Source: Caldilineaceae bacterium
GTDB taxonomy: Bacteria; Chloroflexota; Anaerolineae; Caldilineales; Caldilineaceae
DNA: 64,000 bases
Assembly: GCA_019637645.1 (NCBI GenBank)
Contig: JAHBVH010000008.1
Location: 1 to 64,000, forward strand
Reading direction: 5' to 3'
Made by a program: the position numbers and the translations under genes
Shown: positions 8,971 to 18,200 of the stretch, one piece after another
Layout: each line of letters begins with the position of its first letter
Numbering within the stretch: position 1 is the stretch's first letter
Notes under the pieces: model-generated
What the model saw: the letters and a program-made list of their open reading frames with translations, nothing else
The model's database searches: none
Told to the model about the DNA's origin: nothing

Positions 8971-9170
8971 TAGAGACGATAGATTTACCGTCTGTAGAGA
9001 CGGTAGATTTACCGTCTGTAGAGACGATAGATTTACCGTAGAGACGGTAGATTTACCGTAGAGACGGTAGATTTACCGTCTGTAGAGACGATAGATTTAC
9101 CGTCTGTAGAGACGATAGATTTACCGTAGAGACGATAGATTTACCGTAGAGACGGTAGATTTACCGTCTC
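8971..9170. repeat. Nine-unit tandem hairpin array
   Basis: Nine head-to-tail units of TAGAGACGRTAGATTTACCG, with or without a trailing TCTG. Unit lengths are 24, 24, 20, 20, 24, 24, 20, 20, 24, so the array also repeats every 88 bases (8971, 9059, 9147). Each G-type unit followed by TC contains arms GACGGTA and TACCGTC around a GATT loop, so the transcript could form a row of small hairpins. It runs from the DUF362 stop codon almost to the -35 box of the MarR promoter. Confidence 0.95.
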
Positions 9171-9174
9171 TACT

Positions 9175-9203
9175 TTGACAAGGTTTGTGAAAACTGCTAC
9201 TAT
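9175..9203 (+). promoter_or_regulatory. Sigma-70-type promoter of the MarR-MFS operon
   Basis: TTGACA (9175-9180), a 17-base spacer and TACTAT (9198-9203). Transcription would start near 9210. The -35 lies four bases after the hairpin array. Two direct repeats of TCAAAGTATT (9223-9232 and 9239-9248) follow between the start point and the ATG and are candidate binding sites for the MarR protein. Confidence 0.75.
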
Positions 9204-9248
9204 GCCAAAATAGTTTTATCCATCAAAGTATTTGGGTTTCAAAGTATT

Positions 9249-9728
9249 ATGGTCGATACCGTTGTTGACAAAACAGAACTAGCGCAGCAGGTCAGTGATC
9301 AGATCAATCAGCTGAAGGCCGAAATGGTGCAAGCAAGTGCCGCCGATGTATTGCAATTGCTACAACGGACAGAACTATCGCTCTCCCGCGCGCTAGCCTT
9401 GATCTTTCTGGATCGTCAAAAGAGTGCATCGATCTCAGACATTAGTGGGTATCTCAATCTCTCGTTGGGCAATACCAGCCATCTGATTGAACAATTGGTT
9501 TGTGGTGGCTATGTCACACGTGTCGAGGATTTGCATGATCGACGGTTGCGCCAAGTGATGTTGACGACCAATGGCCAAGCCTTTGTCGCGGAAGTGAAAG
9601 CCGTCCATATTCGTGATTTGGCGGCGCGGCTCCATGGCCTGCCGGAGCCCCTTTTGCAAAGAGCTACCGAGGTACTTTCGGCAATGCTTGTGCAGTTGCG
9701 CACATCGGAAGGCGCTGTAAAGCAATAA
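9249..9728 (+). CDS. MarR-family transcriptional regulator
   Basis: A 159-residue protein with a winged helix in the middle (about residues 45-115). The segment ISDISGYLNLSLGNTSHLIE is the helix-turn-helix and DRRLRQVMLT near residue 98 is the MarR wing with its DxR motif. It is followed 30 bases later by a drug-efflux gene, the usual arrangement in which a MarR protein represses its own operon until a toxic ligand binds. The candidate operators are the TCAAAGTATT direct repeats that end at the start codon. There is no clear SD before the ATG at 9249. Confidence 0.92.
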   Translation: MVDTVVDKTELAQQVSDQINQLKAEMVQASAADVLQLLQRTELSLSRALALIFLDRQKSASISDISGYLNLSLGNTSHLIEQLVCGGYVTRVEDLHDRRLRQVMLTTNGQAFVAEVKAVHIRDLAARLHGLPEPLLQRATEVLSAMLVQLRTSEGAVKQ

Positions 9729-9758
9729 TTTTGAAGGGCATAGCTAGTTGAGGAATGT

Positions 9759-11606
9759 ATGAGTGCAACAACTTTGACAAGTTCTGAGGAACGGATTGAT
9801 TACGCGGCGATTTTGCCGCACAACACCAAATTGGTGATTCTGACCGGCGTGCTGTTGAGCCTCTTTCTGGCCGCCATCGACCAGACCATTGTCGCCACTG
9901 CACTGCCCGCCATTGTCGCCGATTTTAATGCCATCGACATGGTCAGTTGGGTCTCCACCGGCTATCTCCTGGCGAGCACAGCCATGGTGCCCGTCTATGG
10001 CAAGCTTTCCGATTTATATGGGCGCAAGATTATTTTGCTCTGGGGTATTATTGTCTTTCTCCTCGGTTCAGCGCTTTGTGGCTTAGCGAGCAGCATGTTC
10101 CAGCTGATCTTCTACCGCGTGATTCAAGGGATCGGCGCCGCGGCTCTCACCTCGACCGCCTTTGCCATTCCCGCCGACCTTTTTGCCCCCGCCGATCGCC
10201 CGCGCTATATGGGGATCTTTGGGAGTGTCTTTGGTCTCGCCAGTGTCATTGGTCCCTTTATCGGCGGCTTTCTCACCGATCAGATCAGCTGGCATTGGGT
10301 CTTCTATGTGAATCTGCCGCTCGGTGCCATTGCGTTGGCCTTTGTTACCCTCAAGATGCCTCGCCTTGCCAGTGGCGTCCGTGGGAAAATCGACTGGCTG
10401 GGTACGCTCCTTTTGATCTTGGCGGTTGTACCGTTTATGTTGGGCCTAACCCTCGATAAGACGCTCTACCCCTGGAGTTCACCCCTGATTGTCGGCATGT
10501 TGGGGCTAGCCGCCGTGGCAACCGTGCTCTTCCTCCTGGTGGAAATGCGGGTTTCCTCGCCGATTATCTCGCTAGGGCTCTTTCGCAACCGTACCTTTGC
10601 CGTGGGGATTGTCGCCTCAGTCCTCAATGGGGCGGCCTTTTTTGGCGCGATTCTCTTTTTGTCACTCTTTATGGTCAATGTCCTTGGGCTTTCGGCCACG
10701 GAAGCTGGCACCGCGCAAATCCCCTTGATGTTGGCCTTTGTGGTGAGCAGCAATGTCTTTTCGCAGATTGTGCAACGGGTCGGGCGCTACAAATCCTATA
10801 TGCTGGTGGGCTTCTTGGTCATGCTCATCGGCTTTCTCTTGCTTACCCAAATTGGCGTACATACGACCATGTGGGGGGTCACCTGGCGCATGTTTATTGT
10901 GGGGTTGGGCATGGGGCCAGCCTTGCCCCTGCTCAACCTAGCGATGCAGAACGCGGTCTCTTTTCATGAAATTGGCGCGGCGACAGCCAGCCGCCAATTC
11001 TTCCAACAACTGGGGCAGGCGATTGGCGCCGCGGTCTTTGGGGTCGTGTTGGCGACAACGCTAACCACCCAAATCGCGACCAACGTCGCGCCGATTCTCA
11101 GCGATGCGCCGCCCGCGCTTCAGGCCACTCTGGATCCTGCCCAATTTCGCAGCAGCATCTCTGGGGGCGAAGGGGCTGGCGAGTCTCAGATCAACTTGGA
11201 AGAACAGATCTTGGCCGCGGCGAGCACCGCCTTTACCACCGAGCGGGAATTGGTCACCGCGGCCCTCACCACCGGCGATGACCAAGCACGGACAGCCCTG
11301 TTAAGTAGCCCAAGCACAGAACCGGCGTTGAAAGAACTGCTTACCACCGTTGGGCAGACCCCCCAGTTGGAACAGGCACTCGCCATTGTCGATCAAGCGC
11401 AACAGGCGATGATCGTCCAAGCACAAACTCTGGCAACCGAGGTGACCGCGGCCCTGCGGCTCTCCTTTGCCAATAGCATTACCCGGATCTATTTCTATGC
11501 CACGGGGCTGGTTGTCATTGCCTTCTTGCTGATTATCTTCTGGCTCCCTGAGTTGCCCCTGCGACGTAGCAACCGCATGGAGAGCGCCGCACCGATCCTC
11601 GAGTAG
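9759..11606 (+). CDS. MFS multidrug efflux transporter, DHA2 (EmrB/QacA) family
   Basis: A 615-residue proton-driven exporter with about 14 membrane segments. The DHA2 signature DQTIVATALPAI is near residue 42, and motif A reads GKLSDLYGRK near 81. Between the predicted 13th and 14th segments (about residues 455-570) there is an unusually long hydrophilic, Ala/Thr/Gln-rich stretch of over 100 residues, after which a final helix and an Arg-rich tail follow. A good SD (GAGGAATGT) precedes the ATG. It is cotranscribed with the MarR gene, which supports a role in drug or toxic-metabolite export. Substrate unknown. Confidence 0.93.
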   Translation: MSATTLTSSEERIDYAAILPHNTKLVILTGVLLSLFLAAIDQTIVATALPAIVADFNAIDMVSWVSTGYLLASTAMVPVYGKLSDLYGRKIILLWGIIVFLLGSALCGLASSMFQLIFYRVIQGIGAAALTSTAFAIPADLFAPADRPRYMGIFGSVFGLASVIGPFIGGFLTDQISWHWVFYVNLPLGAIALAFVTLKMPRLASGVRGKIDWLGTLLLILAVVPFMLGLTLDKTLYPWSSPLIVGMLGLAAVATVLFLLVEMRVSSPIISLGLFRNRTFAVGIVASVLNGAAFFGAILFLSLFMVNVLGLSATEAGTAQIPLMLAFVVSSNVFSQIVQRVGRYKSYMLVGFLVMLIGFLLLTQIGVHTTMWGVTWRMFIVGLGMGPALPLLNLAMQNAVSFHEIGAATASRQFFQQLGQAIGAAVFGVVLATTLTTQIATNVAPILSDAPPALQATLDPAQFRSSISGGEGAGESQINLEEQILAAASTAFTTERELVTAALTTGDDQARTALLSSPSTEPALKELLTTVGQTPQLEQALAIVDQAQQAMIVQAQTLATEVTAALRLSFANSITRIYFYATGLVVIAFLLIIFWLPELPLRRSNRMESAAPILE

Positions 11607-11664
11607 TAGGTGGGATCAGAGACCTGCCAGGTTTTGTCTAAGAGCGCAATTCCTCTTTGTTTCC

Positions 11665-11702
11665 AGCCTTCAGCTGCTCGAACCATCGAACAGCTGAAGG
11701 CT
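11665..11702 (+). terminator. Hairpin terminator after the efflux gene
   Basis: Arms AGCCTTCAGCTG (11665-11676) and CAGCTGAAGGCT (11691-11702) pair perfectly over 12 bases, followed by GATTTATT. It lies 60 bases after the stop of the exporter gene. Confidence 0.75.
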
Positions 11703-12297
11703 GATTTATTCTACGGCGCTAATAATAATTATTCCACTATATTCTATTATGTTATAATGATCTTGTATCTCCTTCTGAAGCTACGCTTCCTCCGCATTGG
11801 CCCATATCGATGACCAGCTACGTGTGGCATCAATGTCCTCTAGGCAGCCAGACAACCTTCTGTTGGCGATGGGCATAACGCCTCAGCCCTCACCGAAAAC
11901 GATTTGTGCGTTAGCTAGCCGTTTTCGGCAAGGAAGCCTGTTTGCCCGTTTCGGTGCTGTCCAAAGTGACAACAAAATGAGAGGATCAGCCGTTTACTTT
12001 TGTGGTATCCTATACTGATGGATAACCAAGGTATGCGAATGCGCTTTGCCGATTAAGCAAAGGTTGCTTTTCTAGCCAATTCTCGCAAAAATTAGACTGT
12101 TTCCGTGGACGAGTATCGCCCAGGTGCCTGTCCACTTTACCTTGGATTTTGGCACTACGCTAATGACTTGCACACGCGCACCTTCAATTCGGCGTAGGTG
12201 TGAATAGGATAGTTGTTCGCTCTAGCGCGCCCACAGATCGATAAGCCGTTTGGTGGTTTCTACCCCCAAAGGACCATTTCAGAAAGAAGAGGCAGGT
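11703..12297. other. Intergenic region before the giant secreted protein
   Basis: No gene is supported. It holds a TATAAT at 11753-11758 in very AT-rich DNA without a good -35, and a hairpin with arms CCGAAAACG (11893-11901) and CGTTTTCGG (11920-11928). The region may hold the promoter and a long leader of the giant gene. Confidence 0.4.
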
Positions 12298-15200
12298 ATG
12301 CAGCGCAGGCTCATCGTTCCGCTTTTCGCCCAACGTATTCATTGGCTCTCGCTGGTTCTATTCCTTAGCCTAGCCACGACCTTGGCTGCGCTGGGCAATT
12401 TGGTCGTTGGCCGTACTGCCTATGCCGCTGGCCCGTATGTTGTCAATTCTACGGGGGATGATGGGGACCTAAATCCTGGCGATGGTCTGTGTGAAAGTGA
12501 TACAGGCGGTACCTGCACCCTACGCGCGGCACTACAGGAAGCAAACCACGCTCCCTACTATGAATATCCCGTCTCGATCCATTTTAACATTCCCGGCTCC
12601 GGCCCCCATACGATCCAACCAGCAACGCCCCTACCCGGGATCATTGTCCCTGTTGTGATCGACGGCACAACCCAACCCGGCAGCAGTTGTTGGACGGATG
12701 AACAGCCAGCTGTACTCCAGATTGAACTCGATGGAAGTGTCGCCGAGAACAATGGTCTTGAGATCTCATCGATTGGCAATAGCACGATCCGGGGCTTAGT
12801 CATTAACCGTTTCAGCGTTGGCATTCATCTCCCCTACAGTAGCGACAATGTCATCGAATGTAACTTTATCGGCACCAATGCTGCTGGTACCACTGCGTTG
12901 CCCAATACAGCGGCAGGGGTCTATATTCAGCAAGATTCCAATCACAATCGCATTGGCGGTTCGTCCCTCAGCCAGCGCAATCTAATTTCGGGCAACCCAT
13001 CAGCCATTAGCGTTATTGGCTTTAGTGAAGGGGCCACACCTTCTAGCAATACGATTCAAAATAACTATATCGGGACAGATATTACTGGCGCAGCCGCCCT
13101 AGGCGGCAATGGCGACGGCATCTATTTATTTCAGACTGATAACAACAGCGTTCTGAACAATGTCATTGTTGACATGAACAACGGGCTCACGGTTGCTGGC
13201 GAGACAACCCGCCCCTCCAGTGGAACAACGATCAAGGGGAACTATATTGGCGTTAACGCCAGCGCCACCGCCACGCTCCCGAACCGTGGCTACGGCATTT
13301 GGCTCCTCGCGACGAATAACGAGCCGAGCGCCAACACCGGCACGAATATCGGCGGCTCAGAAATGGGCGAAGGTAATATGATCGCTGGCAACCAAGGCGG
13401 CGGTATTCTCGTGCAAGCAGATGGTACGACGATAACGGGGAATCAGATCGGGACGAACCCGACGAATGCCGATCTGGGGAATGGTAACTTTGGCATTCGC
13501 ATTCTCGCTGGGCAAAATTCAACGGTCGGGGTTGGGAGCGGCCCCAACGTCATTGCCTATAATCAGGGCAATGGCATTCAGATCGACAGTGGCACCGGCC
13601 ATTCTCTCCGCTTTAACCGCATCTTTGCCAACACGGGGCTTGGCATCGATCTGGGGAGCGATGGGGTAACGTTAAACCATCAGGGTACGATCAGCGGCCC
13701 CAATAACTATCAGAACTACCCGGTCTTGACCGCCGCTACCTCCATGGGCGAGAGCACACGCGTCCAGGGCTTCCTCGAAAGCACCCCAGATACGGACTTT
13801 GATATTGAACTCTATAGCAATGCCACCTGCGATGGGTCGGCTTTTGGTGAAGGGCAGACTGTCCTGGCTAGCTTCACCGTTCATACCGACCCAACCACGG
13901 GCAAAGCGACTTTTGATGAGACATTTCCCTATCCTGTGCCCGAACCGCAAGGGGTAGTCGCCCTTGCCATCAATACGACCACCAACAATACCTCCGAGTT
14001 CTCCTACTGTCGCCCGATTGCAACCCCCAATCTCAACTGGGAAGCTGCCTTCGGCCTCGGTGGTGGCACCGCCACGCAATATATTACGGCGAACTACCAG
14101 GAAAAATGGTTCAAATTTCCAGCGTCACCGGGGGCTCAGGTGCGCGTTACCCTGACCAGCCAACCGGGTAGCGTGGTCAGCCTCCATCGTGATCCCTTCT
14201 TTTTCTACAATGAACTGACTGTACCTACGAACGCCGCTGCGCTAGCCGCGCAGGCCGCGGATACGGGGTTCCTACCGTTCCAGTCGTTGCCCTTCCAATC
14301 GCTACCGTTCCAGTCGTTGCCCTTCCAATCGCTACCGTTCCAGTCCTTGCCGACCGGTTTCTTGCCGTTCCAGTCGTTGCCCTTTCAATCGCTGCCGTTC
14401 CAGTCGTTGCCCTTTCAATCGCTGCCGTTCCAGTCGTTGCCCTTCCAATCGTTGCCAACCGGCTCCCTGCCCTTCCAGTCGTTGCCCTTCCAATCGCTGC
14501 CGTTCCAGTCCTTGCCCTCAGATTCGCTAGGGGACAATATCGATAGTACCGCCTATTCTGGTGCGGCCCGCCGCAGCTTGATCAGGGTCGCCATGGACCC
14601 CAACGCCACCGTGCAGACGATTGATATGAACACCTACGATCTCTTGGAAGATCTCTATGTACGTGTCGCCGGCCCCAAGGATCTTACCGCACCCTTTACC
14701 CTGGATGTCGCTGTCCAAGGCGGTGTTTGTGAAGCTATCGAAGCCGTCCCGACGAATTTGGCTGTCATCAATGGGGCCAATCCCACAGGCACAGGGCGCA
14801 AAACGCTGATCTTAACTGATTCCAGTCGCTTGGTGGGCAGCACGACCGAAATTCAGGCCGCGCTCGCCAAGTTACAAGAATTGGCAGACCGCACCGCCGA
14901 TGTCGCTGGCGTGGTGATCGACCTGGCCGACGCCCGTTACGAGCGGGTAGCCTGGGCCAACACGCAAGCCGATAACACCCCCACTTGTCCTACTGCCAAA
15001 AACATGGTTGCGACCGAAATTAAGCAAGTGATCGACCGCTATCGGACGGCCAACCAAAGCACATTGGACTATGTTGTGCTCGCGGGCAGCGCCGCGGTGA
15101 TCCCTTTCTTCCAGATCCAAGATGTCGCCGGGCTCGCTAATGAAAAAGAGTATGTGCCACCCGTCAAGCCATCCACCCCTTCGGAGGCTGGCTTAAAGGT

Positions 15201-18200
15201 TGGCTTGGTCAAAGGCCAAGATGGCTATGGCAGCCAAACCGACCTAACCTTTGGCAGCCGTGCCATTGCCATGCCCGATCTGGCGGTGGGCCGCTTGGTG
15301 GAAACCGCCAACGATATTGTGACCGTGGTCAATGCCTATCTCGCTACCAATGGCGTGGTCACCCCAAACTCGGCGTTGGTCACGGGCTATGACTTTGTGG
15401 GTGATGCCGCGGTTGCCATTCAAAGCGAAGTCGAGGCCGGTACTGCCGCTCCCGCTGATCGGTTGATCCAAGCGCCAGGGCTGCCACCCAGCGATCCCAC
15501 CGCGTGGTCGGCCCAAGATCTGCGCGACAAACTCTTGACCGGCGCGCACGATCTGGTCATTCTCTCGGGGCACTTCAGCGCGGGTGATCTGCTGGCCGCC
15601 GATTATAGCAGCAGCATGAGTGCCCGCGAACTGACCGCACCCGCGGTTGACTTCACCAATGTGGTGGTCTTTGCCCTCGGCTGTCATGGTGGCTTTACAA
15701 TTCCCAGCGATGATCTCCTCGCTACTGCTTCGCCTGATCCGGATTGGGCCAAAGCCTTTCTGCGCAAAGAGGTGGCCGGTTATGTGGCGGCCACGGGCTA
15801 TGCCTATGGTGACACCGAACTGACTGAATATGGCGAGCGGCTCTTTGTCGAACTGACCCGGCAACTGCGTACCGGCCCGGGGCCGATTGCCCTGGGGCAA
15901 GCCTTAGTGGCGGCCAAACAGCGCTATTTGGCGCAAACCGCCCAACTGACCGGCATTGATGAAAAGACCGTGATCGAGATGACCCTCTATGGTCTGCCCA
16001 TGATGAAAGTAGACCTACCAGGCGAACGGCTCGATGTTCCCACGGATAGCTCGATCGTTGCCAGCGCGCCCGTCGTCACCGCTGGCCCGGGTGTGGACTT
16101 TGGCCTGCGCGTGGGCCAGCCCACCATTGCGCCCAACTTGACGGAGAAGACCGTCTCGCTGCTCAACCGAGAAGATCATTCAACCGTACAAACCACCTAC
16201 CTGACCGGCAAAGATGGTGTTGTCACCAATCCCTACGAACCGCTCTTACCCAAAGAGCTCTATAACGTAAGTGTCAGTGGCGCGTTCTTGCGTGGTGTGG
16301 CGCTCCGCAGTGCCACCTATGTGGATGAAGCGGGTATCGTTCCCCTCACTGCTTCGCCCGCGACCGAAACCTCGCAAGCCCACCCAGCCTTCAAAACCGA
16401 CAAGTTCTATCCCAACCAACCTTGGTCCACCAACTTCTTTGGCGCGATCCAGGGCGGCCCCGAGCGGTTGGTCGCGGTGCCAGCCCAATTCCAATCGACC
16501 TCGCCGGATGCCATCGATGGGACGCTACGCCGCTACACGACCCTGGATTTCAATCTCTACTACTTGCCCAGCAGTTGGTCAACCACCCCAGGCTCGCCCA
16601 CCTATCAAGCGGCTGTCGCTGCCGCGCCGACGATCTTGAGCGCCGCGGGCGCGGCCAATGGCACGACGGTGACCTTCACCGTTCAGGTGCAGGGCGAAAC
16701 CGCGGCGGGAATCCAAGCGGTTTGGGTACTCTATACCGCTTCTAGTGGCCCCCTCTACGGTCAATGGCAACCGCTCGATCTGACTCGCCCCGATCCAACC
16801 CTGGCACCGACGCATTGGGTTGGCGCCCTAGCCCTACCCGGGGGTGCCACTGCCGAGAGCCTCCAATTTATGGTCCAAGCCGTCAACGGCGCCGGGGCGA
16901 CCACCTTGGCTACCAATCAAGGAAATTACTATACCATCGGTGGGAACACGCCACCGCCCACCGCCGAAACCACCACCATCACCTTGCTATCCCCGCCCAG
17001 CAGTGGCGTCTATCAACGGGATGTCAGCTTTGGCGTACGCTTTACCACCACAGGGGGACCAGTGGCGAATCAACTGGTTACCTTGCTGATCGGTGGGCAG
17101 GGCACCCAAAAGCTCACCAATAGCAACGGCGAGGCGACCTTTACCCTCCAGCCGATTCTGGCCCCTGGCAACTATGCGGTTCAAGCCAGCTTCCGCGGCG
17201 ATCAAAATTATCGCAGCGCTACCACCAGCGCGAGCTTTACGGTGATCAAAGATGAACCTTCGCTCACCTTAACCGCAGCAGCCGGCAGCGTCACGGCCCT
17301 CCTCCGCGATTCGGCCAATCGTCCTTTGGGCCTACGCTCGCTTGTTTTTGTGGTAACGGGCAACGACCAGACCTTGGTACGCGCCGTCACCGCCGACTAT
17401 TGGGGCACCGCCCGCTTGGGCGCGGTTGACTTGCCCGTCGGTACCTACACCGTCCAAGCCTATTTCAGTGGCGTCATCCCCCTGGGGAACAGCCAAACGG
17501 CCAACCTGACCGATGACTATTACACCGCGGCGCAGGCTACCACCAACCTTATCGTCAGCGCGGCAGATACGACGCCGCCCTTGGTGACGGTGAGCTTTCC
17601 CACGCCGCCTAGCGGCCAGAACGGTTGGTTCAACGCCCAAGACGCGCTCACCGGTGTCACCGGTAGCGTCACGGCGGATGAGACAACAACTGGTGGTAGC
17701 ACGGTCACGACCCTGACCTGTAGCGGCGCGACGGTTGGCGCGCTCACGGGTCAGGGCACCGGCCAAGCGACTGCGCCTATTACGGTGAATGCCGAAGGGA
17801 GCAACACCGTTAGTTGTGGCGCGACCGATAGCACGGGCAATAGTGGGGCCGCGGCTGGTTCTCCCTATACCGCGACAATCTTGATCGACAAGAGCGCGCC
17901 CGACACCACCATCGGCAGTCAACCGACCAATTCCACCAACAGCACCACAGCCACCTTTACCTTTACGGGGAGTGATACGGGGGGGGCAGGGCTAGCTGGT
18001 TTTGCCTGTCAATTGGATGGTGGCGCCTTTGCCCCATGTAGCAGCCCCCAGAGTTATTCAGCGCTAGCCACCGGTAGCCACAGCTTCACCGTCCGCGCCG
18101 TGGATGGCGCGGGCAATGTCGATGGCACACCGGCCACCTACATGTGGGTCGTGCAAAGCGTTCCGAACACCTTGGTTGGCAGTTGTGGCGGCTATACTGT

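Noticed and set aside
8971..9170. Possible CRISPR array
   Set aside because: Units of 20-24 bases are contiguous and no unique spacers exist.
14225..14458. Antisense frame through the LPFQS repeat
   Set aside because: It is an open frame only because the repeat lacks stops in that phase; no start signal and strong coding bias on the other strand.
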